Source: Pontederia crassipes (taxonomy: Eukaryota > Streptophyta > Magnoliopsida > Commelinales > Pontederiaceae). From it: a stretch of 64,000 nt of DNA. The notes under the pieces are model-generated. The model saw only the letters and a list, made by a program, of their open reading frames with translations. It had not been told where the DNA came from and made no database searches. Of the stretch, positions 1 through 13,297 are shown one piece after another. The stretch covers positions 33,193,001 through 33,257,000 of the forward strand of contig CM060189.1 of NCBI GenBank assembly GCA_030549335.1, written 5' to 3'. The position numbers were made by a program, and so were the translations under genes. Position 1 is the first letter of the stretch, and every line of letters starts with the position of its first letter.

Positions 1-540
1 CAATATTCCACTAACAACTTAATCTCCATTATTTGAGATCTTCATGCTATTATCTTCCTCGCTGCATAATTTGAACTTTTCTAAAAAAAATACACTTGAT
101 AAGTATAGTTTAACAATGAATGGTACATGAGTTGACAAAAGTAAGAAAAAATTGGTAAATTGGTTTTAAAATGATGGAATAACTTGCATTTTGAAAAGAT
201 ACATTGATAACGTTATTTTACCACATTCTCTTCCACCTTTTACAAATTTCTTGCAAAAATAGGAAATCAAATAATGAATATATTTAATAAAGGGCTTAAG
301 AAATTATCACAAAGATGAAATTCTTTTACCACATTTTTTTTATCTTTAGTCATCCACATGTCCATAATCATTAATTGTATAATATTGAGCACTTACTTTG
401 AAAGAACCTAACAAGGAAGATAAATATGCTAAATGTTTAAAAATTGAATCACAATAATGATGCATAATAAGTTATATTACCATTTATTGGATTTTCAATC
501 AATGTTGATAATACATCAATACATCAAGTAATTTATATTC
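1..540. repeat. Direct repeat copy 1 (tail of a hAT-like element)
   Basis: This stretch is almost identical to 2336-2875; differences are a few single-base or homopolymer changes. Similarity stops at about 540, where copy 2 runs on into the end of a decayed hAT transposase and copy 1 runs into unrelated sequence. Copy 1 begins at the window edge, so it may extend further left. I infer that both are the non-coding end of the same transposon family, copy 1 being a deletion derivative or second insertion. Confidence 0.85.
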
Positions 541-2335
541 TTGGTGCAATGAAACACTTTAGAACTAAGGTCGATACAAAGTATGACAACATAAATGGAT
601 AGTAACTACAGTGACTTATACCTAACGTCTGCTCTGACAAGAGGATGACTACACAGTGGACATATGCTCTAATAAGATGATAAACATTTAAATGTTCAAT
701 ACCTATCAAAATTATGCAGCGGGTGATTATATTAAGAGAAGAATGTCTTCTAATCTAATATTTCTATTGAAAGAAGTGGATGCTCACAACATCAAGAGGA
801 TGTCGGTTGTATGAAGTCTAACGACTTAGTTGTTAGAATGAACAATTACTATCGGACAACGTGCACCCACTTTAGAAATAAACAATAGTGCAATGGCTAG
901 TGCAGAACAGACATTCATTGCGATGAAAGGATGTCTACTTTAATGTTGACATATGCAATTTTAAACAAATTTTTCAACAAACTCTATAATGAGATTATAA
1001 ACAAATGTGTAGACACTTCAAAGGCAACAAGACTTCAAAGAAAAAAATAGCAACGGTACTTAGGAAGTCTATTTGAGCTCTAACTTACAAAGCATTCATT
1101 TTTTTTTCTCTTTTACTATCTTGTGTGAGCTTTTAATTGTAAAATAAAGAACAAGAGAGTGATATAGTACTCTGTTAATGGTGATTAAGCTCCTAAGCAA
1201 TAAAGGCTGAGCCTTGCCTTTTGAATGAAGAAAGGATTCAGATGAAAGGATCTAAGAAGAAGATGTTTCCTTATCTATCTAAGTAGAAAAGAATGTGGTG
1301 TAAAGAATTTTTTCTTTCCCTATTTGAAATTAAGGAAGAGTTCTAGAGGAATTTTCGATGGTTGGAATGAGGATATAAGTCAAAGTGTAGTCGAACCTCT
1401 TCAACAAATCCCTCGCCATTCAAGTTTGTTCTAATAGATCTCTCCCCCCTGCTCACTATTGTGTTTGTGATTTGAGCATTATTGTGTTGTAATTTAAATT
1501 TTATGAATCAATTTTGTGCGTTTGCACCTTATTTGACTAACTCAATTTTATTGGTTAAACATCAATTCACAATATCAAACAATTTTATCGGTTAAACACC
1601 AATTCTTTTGATATGGAAATTCATTCGATCTTTGTTCACCAACATTTAATTCTTTTAAGTTTGCCTATAGATTAAAATGCAGGGTTTTAGAGATTTAGGA
1701 TGTGATAAAAAAATTAATTTGCATGCTAAATCATCTTTCGAGTATACCAAGGAAGAAAAGTATTTTGTTAAACTTGATTGGAAAGATTTTTTTATTATAA
1801 TATGTTCTTATTTCTACTAAATTTAATCATGTTTTCATGCATTCTACTAAATTTAATCGTGTTTCCACATGTTCTACTGAATTTAAGCTTATTATTACTC
1901 ATAATAGCACCAACAAAGTTATAAAATCTTGATCAAACATTCTAAATAATCAATGACCCCAAAACTATGTAATCCATAAGTTATCATTTTGTTAGAAAAT
2001 ATGTGATATATAGGTTTTGAAGTAAAATCTTGTAGTAATGTGATTGGATCCTACGAATATAATTCTATATGAAACCCAACCTCATCTCCGATCCCCGCCC
2101 CATACCCTGCACTGACTCGAGACGGAGCAAGATGAATTCGGATCCTCGATCTCCATTATTTCAAGTTGTAAAATTTAAAGTATTTGTCAGTCAACACATA
2201 TGAAATTATTCATAATACTATTATAACTCAAAATATCATAACAATTGTCACTTATGAACATAATATAAAGTCATATAAAAGTTACAACAATAATGTCATT
2301 ATTACAAAATATCAAATCATATAATCATTTCATTC
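541..2335. other. Unassigned spacer between the two 540-bp repeats
   Basis: No coding region is recognised. It contains a small tandem repeat of three 30-bp units beginning at 1812, 1842 and 1872 (core TTCTACTAAATTTAAT). A GC-richer patch at about 2085-2135 resembles the G/C-rich subterminal blocks of some plant hAT elements, but I could not find a terminal inverted repeat. Confidence 0.5.
1812..1900. repeat. Three 30-bp tandem units
   Basis: Three consecutive copies of a 30-bp unit starting TTCTACTAAATTTAAT, the third diverged (TTCTACTGAATTTAAG). No coding meaning is visible. Confidence 0.7.
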
Positions 2336-2875
2336 CAATATTCCACTAACAACTTAATCTCCATTATTTGAGATCTTCATGCTATTATCTTCCTCGCTGC
2401 ATAATTTGAACTTTTCTAAAAAAATACACTTGATAAGTATAGTTTAACAATGAATGGTACATGAGTTGACAAAAGTAAGAAAAAATTGGTAAATTGGTTT
2501 TAAAATGATGGAATAACTTGCATTTTGAAAAGATACATTGATAACGTTATTTTACCACATTCTCTTCCACCTTTTACAAATTTCTTGCAAAAATAGGAAA
2601 TCAAATAATGAATATATTTAATAAAGGACTTAAGAAATTATCACAAAGATGAAATTCTTTTACCACATTTTTTTTTATCTTTAGTCATCCACATGTCCAT
2701 AATCATTAATTGTATAATATTGAGCACTTACTTTGAAAGAACCTAACAAGGAAGATAAATATGCTAAATGTTTAAAAATTGAATCACAATAATGATGCAT
2801 AATAAGTTATATTACCATTTATTGGATTTTCAATCAATGTTGATAATACATCAATACATCAAGTAATTTATATTA
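2336..2875. repeat. Direct repeat copy 2 (tail of the hAT element)
   Basis: Second copy of the 540-bp repeat seen at 1-540, offset by 2335 bp. On the minus strand it lies directly downstream of the hAT transposase remnant, so it is best read as the 3' non-coding part of that transposon. Confidence 0.85.
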
Positions 2876-4315
2876 TTTTAGTGCACTATGATGTTGACTC
2901 ATAACATAACCTCCAATACTAAAGGCAAATTCCAATGTGATTGTCGAAATAAGAGTGGCTAAATTTTTTTTTGAATTCTTTGTAAAATGAGAAACTTTAT
3001 TCCAATTTGTTTTCAGTAATTCAAAATGTCAAATGCTCCATCACTTGATTTGTGAATTATAATGGGTTCATCTAAATAACTTTTCTTATTTTGAATTAAA
3101 ATTATTCTTTGTAGAAATTTCTTGTACAAATTGAAAGTAAGCACATTTTCACTTTTGTTTCTTCGGCGGAGAATCCATTTCCATAGTGTAAGAAGATGCA
3201 AAAACATTTCTAGAAGAAATATTTTTTTATCACGAGCTTAGTATTGAAGGAGCACTTCACATATTTTTTTCACGTTCAGTAATTCATTGTTGCTTTCACT
3301 TTCATGTATTCTTGAAAAAAAAATAATTCAATAACTCGGTTCTTGGTGCCATTACTTCATTAGTCACATTTCATCACATTTCAATACTTATGAAACTTTG
3401 AAATCATATTTAAAGCCATTATTTTATGACTTGGCTAAAAGAAGAAAATCATTTATTAAAAAATAATTTGATTTCACAAACTTTAGAACAATAAACATTT
3501 GTAGGAGATAAAAGACATCTTGATATGACAATGCAGAAACTAACATAAAAAATGTCGAATTTCATTTGATCTTATAATATACAAAAAGCTTTCTTGAATA
3601 TATAATTTTCAGTTGTCTGCATGTATCCTTAAATTTTTCTCTACTTTTGTGTTGCAATCCAATATTAACACTCTCTTTAATTTCCAACGAATAATAATTA
3701 ATTATACATAACACATTTTTTATAATCAAATTCAATATGTGAGCACAACATCACATATGAAACAAGTGTCCTCCCAAAATGAAACAAGTAGTTAAAATTT
3801 TGTAAAAAATACACAAAATCATGACATCATTAGTGCTATAATTGTCAACTCTTAAAATTGATAACTTTCGATTTAAGTTTAAATCATATAGGCACTCAAT
3901 TAAAACACGTGAAAGATTATTTACATAATGCGACATAGACACATAAAAGAACCATGACTTGAATCATTCTTGATCCTTTCAGTTTTATATAAATTTGTGA
4001 TTTCATCTTTATAGTAGTACATGAAACTATTTTAAACAAAAGTTGCAACGCACCACAAAATCTCTTAAATATGATGTCATCAATAGTAGAAAGAGGATGC
4101 TAATGTAATCCAATCATATTTGCAAATTCTTTTCTTGCAACATCATGATTAAATGAGTAGTTTTCAATAGTAAATGTATCACCGAGATCTTCTCTGAAAT
4201 TTGATTTGGCAAGTGTTTTCAATGTTGATTGCTTTGGACTTATTAATGTACGAAGCTTACTAACCCTAATATGGTAATGTAAGTTCTTAGTTCCATGTTT
4301 TTTTTTCATCAACAA
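2876..4315 (-). pseudogene. Decayed hAT transposase (RICESLEEPER/BED type)
   Basis: Several minus-strand fragments in the right order match plant hAT transposases. Near 4260-4310 is the end of a BED-like zinc finger (GTKNLHYHI). At 4000-4170 is the conserved stretch ENYSFNHDVARKEFANMIGLH, a stop codon, then HPLSTIDDIIFKRFCGALQ. At 3751-3942 is LNRKLSILRVDNYSTNDVM followed by FILGGHLFHM, the segment before the CCAH part of the catalytic region. At 3013-3060 is FDILNY, and at 2880-2960 the C-terminal dimerisation motif reads ATLISTITLEFAFSIGGYVM. Stops and frame changes break it throughout, so it cannot be active. Family knowledge: these proteins cut and join hAT transposon ends in the nucleus; a few were domesticated, but nothing here suggests that. 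Confidence 0.85.
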
Positions 4316-4381
4316 GATTTCTTTTAAAATAGTTGCATAAATTTTCCTTCTATTTTTATTTTATGGAAGTTTGTCCATGCT

Positions 4382-4490
4382 TATGAAGTTAGGCCCTTTT
4401 ATTTTGACTTCTTTGCTCATTCTCATTTTCTACTTATAAAGTTAGGTCCTTTTTATTTGGACTTCTTTGCCCATTCTCATTTTCTACTTT
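4382..4490. repeat. Two-copy 54-bp tandem duplication
   Basis: The unit AAGTTAGGCCCTTTTATTTT...CATTCTCATTTTCTACTT occurs twice in a row (starts near 4383 and 4436) with a few mismatches. It lies just upstream (minus-strand sense) of the hAT transposase remnant. Confidence 0.75.
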
Positions 4491-5500
4491 TGAACTTTAT
4501 TCACTATTATCATTAACTTGAAATTTGAATTTTGATTTTGTGTATCCTATTCTTCGTCCAGGATCAATGCAATTACAACTTAATTTCTTCTGACAAAAGT
4601 ACGATTGATCATCACCTTTCATTTCTACATGAGAATATAAATTTGAGAGGATGACATTTAACATATTTATTGATTGATGACGTGTGGAATTTTAATATTT
4701 TATTAAGTATTAATAATAAATAATACAATAGTTAGATAAAAATTAAATTTATATTTATTTTATGTCATGATTTATACACAATTAACAAACTTTAATAACA
4801 ATATTAATGTACAATATGAATTTTATGTGACAATATAATTATTTCCGAATAGAACTTCAATAACCGTTATGAGTATTAATAATATATCATTATCTATACT
4901 ATTAAAGAACTATATCTATGTCTATATTTACATAAAAGCAAAGTAAAAGGTATCAAACATCGTCTTCTCATAAAGTCACATATAAAAAATTATTTTAAAT
5001 AATTTCAAAATTTGTTAAGATATAGTATGAATAAACTTTGATGTGTAATGCTCTTTTTGTTGAAATGATTAAATATATCATCATGATATTCAAAAGTTAG
5101 TTATGAAAGTACACAATTTGTTTATTTATTATTGTAGATCAATATTTGTGACTATAAATAGAGTATGCTTTCGAATTTGACGTCATCTTTGATACCGAAG
5201 AGCACATAGGACCTTTGAGTGTAAGTTTGTATGTGTTAACAAAATATTGTACATATTTTGAAATTAAAAAAGTTAAATATTATAAACTATATATATAAGG
5301 ATAGAAAGTTATAATATATAAAAATGTCCGAGTAAAGAACTTACATTCTTACTTCGATGAAATTATTTATATTGATAATTAATACAAAGATAATTAATAT
5401 TTTATCTATAATATTATGATAATAATCATAATGAATTGACATTCATAAAAATAATAGTGTAGTAAACTTAATATGTCAATGAGTATCACATTATTTCATT
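4491..5500. other. AT-rich non-coding DNA
   Basis: Very AT-rich, with no open frame of interest and no recognised element. It leads into the diverged repeat array that follows. Confidence 0.5.
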
Positions 5501-8500
5501 TTAGCAACTTTTTTTTAAACCAACGAACATATAATCCATTTATATCTATATAAAGTCAGAGGTAAAAATTGCGAAAAGCCGTGCATGTTTTTTTAAATAA
5601 CAAATTATATTATTTAAAATAGCTAATAATAAATAAAATAAATTATATTAATCATTCATATATATCATAACAAATATTTTTGTGATGTAGTTATGCAGTA
5701 TATAGAATGATATCTTCAAAAGTATTCAAATAATTACTAATTTAATTAATAGTTTTATATTCTTAAATATAAATGAAGCTCCGCAGAAGTTGAAAATGAT
5801 ATAGTTCATCTTCAAGAGAAAAGTACACATGTGTGCTTTCTTTGAAGAACAAAAAATATATTTTTCCTATGTGTATATATACGTGGATGCATACACCATG
5901 TGATGAAAATAATTGTCGCATACCCTCTTAGAAAGCAATGTATTATTCAAATTCTTCTTGTAATTATTATATTTATTAAAAAATATGATTTAAAATGAAC
6001 TAAATTATATTCATGACTTATATATGTCCTAACAATATTTTTAGGCATAATTATGAAATATATATGGTGATATCTTTAAAAGTTTGTTACAAATAGTAAG
6101 TAATTTAATTTATATATTTTTTATGTTATCTATAGTAGTAACTATAAATATAATTGGTCAAATAATTTGCAATGATAGCAACACATTCTATTCCATATTC
6201 AAGAGAAAAAGAGTGCATATGTGCTTTCTCTTAAGAACATAAATTATTTTTTCATAGGTATATATGTGCGTGTATATATGCACATACCATATGACACATT
6301 ATAATGAGGCCACATATAATATTCAAATATTCTTTTGACATATACATGCATACATACATATACGGGGGCGTTGGAGGGGCTCGCGGTGCTGGGGTGCTAG
6401 GCATTCGAGCAGCGTGGGGGGTGCTGACGCAAGCAAGATCGAAGCCAATCGGGACCGATTGAGGATGCCGACACAAGCAATGGGGAGGGCGGGGGTGGGT
6501 CTCAAGGGATAAAAGGAGAGAGGGATGGGCTATTTGGCAAGTAATCTCATTCGTCCGTTGGATCCAACAGTTGAGATGTAGGCATTGCATAAAGTTTCAC
6601 CCAAAGGGAGTATAGTAGAGTTAAAAGTTGTCACACGTTGTCTCATGAAGGTATTATATATTATTTATGCCAAAATATTTTGAGTTTTACATGATAATAT
6701 TTTGATGTTATTAGGTGATTAATACAATGAATTATTTCATATTATAATATACATGAAAATCATTACTTATGCAAGAGATGCTAACTATAAGATATTTCAA
6801 TCAACTAATTTATCATAACTTATATTTTAATAATAAGATTATAACAATCTACAATTACAATAACTCATGAAATTAATGTATACAATTATGATATATTAAA
6901 TATGATAGATAATAATATATAAAATATATCATATATTTGCTAATAATTTTGTACTCATAAATTATATTTGGTAACTATCTTTAATCAAATATAAAACGTA
7001 GAAACAATTTAATCCCACATTGGCGATTCATCACAATGGAAAAAATTGAGGGGTTTCATAAGAGAGAATGTTTGCCGGAAGAGAGGCTTTAGTAACAATT
7101 GAGAGGGGAAAAATTGGCAGGTTTTAATAACAGTTTATTAAATTAATTCAAGGCTCAGCAGAGGCACACATGCTTTACTTCAATAAAAATATTAAAATAT
7201 TTTGTTACTAATATTTTAATTAAAAAAACTGTTTCATCAATGTTGATATAATATTTAGCCAAATTATGATAATAAATCATAATGAACTGAATTTCATAAA
7301 AAAAACAATAATATGTATCTATATTCTTGACTTGCATCTATCTTCTATATATTATCTTAGGACACAATATTAAGAAACTTATTATATATTTGTACTTAAA
7401 ATGATATTAATGTTTTTAGTATAATCGACATATCTGAATTTTATATATTATGAAAAGAGAAATAAAATTTATAACGTAGTACTCCCACATGAGTTCATAA
7501 AGTATAAATGATCATACATAAATTCTGTTTATTTATATTACTTTTTTTAGTTCCACGTTAAGATTCACCAGATGAAAAAATAGAGTAGTTTATAAGAGAA
7601 AAGACGTGCAATAAAATGAGTCTAGTTGGATCAAAAGTCTATGACGCCTACTTAAATAAAATAATTAAAATAAACATTAATATTTTATTATTAATAATTA
7701 TTGAAAATATTTTCTTCAATGTTATATATATTTTAAACAAAATTATTATAATAAATCTCTAAGAATTAAAATTAATAAAAGATGAATCTAGATCTATATT
7801 TGTCTTCTAAATATTATAATGTAATGTATTTATTATATAATTATCTTTAAAGTAACATTAATTTTTTTGGTAAAAATTCGTGTCTAAATATATAAGGAGA
7901 GGTAGATGATACCAAATGGTATTCGCTCATTAAGACATGCATTATTTAAATAATTGAGTTTAATTAATGCTAAATCAAAGTCACTTGGTGGTCCTACTTA
8001 GATAATAATATTAATATAAGTTATAACATATTATTTATATTATTACTGAATAACATAATCAATGTTAGATATGTATGTTTAAATAATTATGATAACAGAT
8101 CATAATAAAATAATATTAAAAGAATATAAAAATCTATATTTATATTCTATCTAATAATATAAAATTAATACAATATTATATAATTAGTTTTTATAATGAT
8201 TGTATGTAATTATATTAATATACTACTAAAACAGAAGTAAAATATGTTACACAACATTCCATCTTGAATATACATAATATGAAGTTAACATATATCTATA
8301 TTTTGTATATTATTATGCAATATAATATTAACAAAATCATTTTGATTGAATGTGTATATCAATATCAATATATATATAGTCACAATTTGATATTCATCAA
8401 ATGAGAAAATAGAAATATATATAAGAGGAAATGTGCAAAATCAATTGGATCCATCATGACTGGATAAGAGGCCCATGGACAATACTCAAATAAAAATATT

Positions 8501-9450
8501 AAAATAAAATTTAAATGCTTTATTTATATTGGTTGTTGAAAGAGTGCAATGTTGGACATATATTTTCAACTAAATCATAATAATAAATAACAATCGGCTA
8601 AAATTAAAAGAAATGATAATATATATCTTATATATATAATCTAATATGATATAAAAAGATTATTATATAGTTATATTTAAACATTTTTAGTTTGAATATA
8701 TATATATGTAAAGAAATATCTATAACAAATATTATTAAACAAGAAGAAATAGCGCACTCTTATGAGTTCATCTAATATAACAATAAGATATAAATATTTA
8801 CTGATTTATATTAGTAGTCCAACATTTGATATTCACCTTATTTTAAAAGGTTTTATTATAAGAGAGAAAGCGTGCGATGAATTTGGTTGACTCATAGGGG
8901 GACCAAACGTTTGTGACCCCTACTTAAATATTGAGTACCAAAAAAGTTTTAGACATACAATTATAACAAAATTATGATAATAAATTATAAAGAACTACAA
9001 TTAATAAAAAAACCTATTTTATTTCTATCTATTACATATTATTTTGTAACGTAGTATTAAGAAGTAATTATATAATTATCTTTAAAATAATTATGTATAT
9101 CTTTCTATATATATTTATATACTCTACAAAAAGAGAGCGATGCTCCCTCATGATTTATATATCATAATAATAGTATTTAAAATATTGTTTATCTCACATC
9201 TAATATTCATGACATAAAAAATGAGAGAGCTTTATAATAGCGAAGGTGTGAGATGAACTAAGTTGACTCACGATGGATAGAGGTGTGTAACCCATACTTT
9301 AGTAAAAGTAGTAAAATGATTATTTTAAATAGTGCTATACTTAAATATAAGTAAGTAAAGAAGGTACTAAAATATAAACAAACAAATCAAAAGGAATAAT
9401 TATATTCTTGTCATCATTTTTTAAATTATTAACATTTTTAGTTATGTGTT
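5500..9450. repeat. Array of diverged units of about 340-540 bp
   Basis: The same ordered set of motifs returns again and again, heavily mutated. One landmark (TTCCAACATTTGATATTCACC, then about 30 bp later ATAAGAGAGAAAG.GTGC) starts at about 7013, 7551, 8379, 8817 and 9192; a more decayed unit lies near 7905. A second landmark (ATGATAATAAATCATAATGAA) recurs at about 5418, 7267, 7745, 8088, 8577 and 8968. A related sub-block (TTCAAGAGAAAA...GTGCTTTC) occurs at 5811 and 6198, 387 bp apart. Spacing of 340-540 bp and equal order of motifs argue for an old tandem array and not independent insertions. No coding sequence is seen. Confidence 0.65.
6362..6560. other. GC-rich island inside the AT-rich array
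   Basis: About 190 bp, strongly G-rich on the plus strand, stand out from surroundings that are mostly A and T. It opens with GGGGGCGTTGGAGGGGC and ends near the palindrome-like CGTTGGATCCAACAG. A minus-strand open frame through it is proline-rich and looks like a composition artefact. It could be a captured gene or promoter fragment; no family is recognised. Confidence 0.55.
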
Positions 9451-10543
9451 TCACATAATATTGATAAAAGTTAAGTATAATTTTTTAATAATAAAATAAA
9501 TATTGTCTTATACAATTGGAGAAAACTAGGGGCATAAGAAAAACTCGACCAACTCAAAAAATTTACTCGATCCAAAAAGTCGAATCGAAAAAGTAAAAAA
9601 AATTAAGGATCCGAATATGATTTAGCGTTATTTTTAATAAACTAAAATTCACCGCTAAAATTAGGGTCCCATCCGAAAAAATTGTAGAGGCATGCGAAGC
9701 ACATTTCTTATTTATGATTAAATATATAATTAATTTATGTGTTATCAATTTTTTATTATGGATATAATATTTTTTAAATAAATTTTCATACTTTTCTATC
9801 ACATTATCGAACTCTAATTTAATAACTCTAAAACTTTAATAGTACATTTATATTTAATATAAAATTAAACATTTTTATATTATTTCTAATTTATTATATA
9901 TATTTTAAATATATAATTATATAAGTGTAGGGCCCACAAAATTACCTGAAAAAACTAACCCGTTAGATGGTAGTTTTTTTTTCAAAATATTTTTAGAGTG
10001 GTATTTTTAATTTTAAAAACTGACCCTAAAAATAGTGATTTATTTTTTGGACCGAAAATCCGACCCGACTCACCTAAAAAAAACTATGAGTAGATTAATG
10101 TTAATAATTACTTGTAATATGTAAAGTTTAAAGATAATGAATTAGTTAGATCTTAGAAGATATATATTTTCTTAAGTTCCTTTGTTTTTTAATAATATTA
10201 TTTTGAAATTACTTTTTTATGAGTCTAATATTTTTAATATCATGTGCATGGCACGGGCATCATATAGTAGTAGTCAGACAAAGTAAGAAATATTCAATTG
10301 AAGTATACACAATTGCAACTTATAAAGGATGCACAATACTGAATAATTAAATTAAAATTTGACAATGAGTAGTTCAAATTTGATAGCTAATTGAGAAAAT
10401 ATTGAATAATTTATCATTTTCAAATTTTAGTTACATTGTGTTATTAAAAAAGAAACAAAAAATAATATAAATTATTATATATAACTAATTTTGCAGAACC
10501 ATAGAGGTGCGTAAAAAATAAAAAAAATGTAATATGGGTTTTA
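9451..10543. other. AT-rich non-coding DNA
   Basis: No gene or identifiable element. The short open frame at 9563-9802 has the low-complexity composition of random AT-rich sequence. Confidence 0.5.
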
Positions 10544-11633
10544 TGTAACGTCCTCAAAATTCGACTCCATTTTTTTAGTTGTCGAACCCTAGGCGATGTT
10601 ACTAAAATATAATTAACAATAATGTAAAACAGTAGAAGACTTCTAACATATAAATCTCAAGATACATATCTAACACATGGACCAAATATGCTCTAACATA
10701 ATACCCAACATAGGATTCATAATACATAAGTGAGTTCATATAAGAGTAAATGACTCCAAGGCCATAAGTCATACATACTTGACTATTAAGGGAGTCCATC
10801 ATCATAACATAAGTAACATACGATAACTTGGACCGTAGTCCGACCGTCACAAGTGCAATCTCGTTGTCACGAGGCCTTCACCGTCGAGTCTAAGCCTCAT
10901 CCATACTTGTACGAATTCATGCGATGCAGAGAATTTCTCCCGCTAGAATATGTTGAGGTACATACATGCTATGATCCTATAACATGGTCTCTACATGTCA
11001 TGGCATATGCATTTCATCATAATGGAAATATAGAGCATGCACCATGCTATGCACTACATATGCACGTTATATGGCATGTAAACAAGCATCATCATAGATA
11101 AGCTAAGCATATAACTTCATTAACATTATGCTAAGACATATCATTACTCATCATTATGCTAAGACATATCATAACTTACCTTATTTTACCTTAACATTTT
11201 CAATCATAACATCATATAACAAAGGGACATACATTAGCATTATTTTAGGTTCTCATCTTTATGTCAAGTCATATTATTCATTTATCTTAACATATATCAT
11301 CTTCATCATTAACATCATATGACTATGGAATATAATAAAGCATCCCTTAAAATACTTTTATTATCATCATCTTTATGTTTATGTTCCAAGTCATTCATCT
11401 TAATTACGTACTTTAAGCAACTTCATTTGTAACATCGTATGACTATGGAACATCCTTTGCGTCTTTTTACATGCATACATAATCACCATCTTCATCTTTA
11501 TGTTCCAAGTCCTTCGTTTTAATCACTTAACTTTCATCTTCTATCTTTATTTAAATAACTTTTTATCTTGGTGATTGAGAAGTTCATGTTGGCTCGTCAA
11601 TATTAACTTTACTTAATTGTGATTGTTTTGTCC

Positions 11634-11800
11634 CCTTGGAAGCGAGACCTCTTTTGGGTCGATATCTGCATTCCGGAGAACCAGCCACTAAAGCTAGCTG
11701 AGTCGACTTTAGTTTTCATTGGAAGCGAGATCTCTTTGGGTCGACATTTGCATTCCGAGAAACTAGTCATGCTAGTTAGTAACGACTTCGGTTCCCATCA
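11634..11800. repeat. 84-bp tandem pair inside the putative solo LTR
   Basis: Two adjacent copies of a unit with core GGAAGCGAGA.CTCTTT.GGGTCGA, then TTGCATTCCG, starting at about 11634 and 11718. The Tekay LTRs to the right carry a comparable two-copy block. Confidence 0.75.
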
Positions 11801-12733
11801 TCTTTCGACGACAACACCAAGATACATTCATCAATCCGTCTTTTAATTTCATTCATCAATATATACAACCATTCAATACATTTTACATATTTTAATCCTA
11901 TTTAAAGTTACACATACTTCAAATCATTCTAAATGTGGACATTTCAAATATTTACAAGGGTCCTGTGGTCACGGTTGTGCCACCTTAGACTACGGTCGTG
12001 CCCACACATGGGCACAGGCATGTCTTAGTTCGACACGGCTGAGCACTTGGAAGAATTTATGAACATATCATATGGTCACATTGGTCACGGTCGTGCATGA
12101 CATTATTCACGGCCGTGATAGAACATTGAATCTCATCCTGCCTTCGAAATATTCTAAGGCAGAGGCTTCACTGGGTGTCAGGGCCATCCCCATAGTCACG
12201 GTCATGACACATTTTCATTTCTTTTTCGGGCATGTTTTTCACGCTAAGACATGAATCACTATAGGTGTCATGACCGTGTCATCACACGTCACAGCCGTGC
12301 TAGAGGCTCAGACGACATTTCCCTTGTTTTATCCATTTTTCCTCTTTTGCACATATATACAAACACTTTTAAGTCATGTATTTATTCATACATTTGAGCA
12401 CACATACTTAATCATAAGATTCACATAAGGACATTTATAACACAATAATCATGAACATAAATAGGACTTGTATAAGAACATTATGCCTACTAATCATATT
12501 TATATATAGCAATGAGCAAAACTAAGCACAACCTAAGCATGGATGAAAGAAACATTAAATCCTAATCATGATTAGCAATGGACAATAATCATAATGAAAT
12601 GTAAGTCATTATACGGCAAAACATAAATATCCCCTAATCATGCATCAATAAGACTTAGTTTGATTTTGAAACCCTTAATCCATACATCATTAACAATGAT
12701 TAGGAGGATTTGGATCCCCTTAACATACTTTTA

Positions 12734-13297
12734 GTGGTTGTTTGGTGCATTATCGATTTAATTAACTGACAATTTAGATCATCACTTAAATACATTATCA
12801 TTATTTAAATTACCGATAATATCACATTATAGTGTTTGACAAGCATTGGTAATATAAATAATGACTAAAATAACTAGAGAGTAAAATATGCCTAAAAATT
12901 ATTTTACACGTTCATCATATAGTATCCTAAATAATTAAAGTAAAAAATAGAAAAGTGAATATAGATAAAATAAGATGAGTAAAAAATAAGAGTTATTTAT
13001 AAAAAGATTCAAATAATAAAAGAAATGCAGTTAAATGATATTTATTTAATAATAAAATATTGAAATTAAAAATTTATTGAATGAATATTTTTATCAAAAT
13101 ACATGTCAAATAACTCCTAATCTAAAAAGTAACATCCCTTGCTTGCTATATAAATTACTAGGGAGGCGGTAATTAAGATTGCAAGAATAATTAAAATTAT
13201 CGGTAATGACATCCAAACAAAATAATATGATGGATCCTAAAAATTTTAAATAAAATAATCGATAATTTATTTAAATTATCTCATACCAAATAATCCC
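12734..13297. mobile_element. Tourist-like (PIF/Harbinger) MITE
   Basis: 564 bp, very AT-rich, no coding sequence. Its ends form imperfect inverted repeats: GTGGTTGTTTGG at the left, and the reverse complement of the right end reads GGGATTATTTGG. Both sides are flanked by TTA (12731-12733 and 13298-13300), the usual PIF/Harbinger target duplication. It would be moved only by transposase supplied elsewhere. Confidence 0.65.

Noticed and set aside
5500..9450. Array read as a set of independent MITEs
   Set aside because: No terminal inverted repeats or target duplications at the unit borders; fixed motif order fits a tandem array better.
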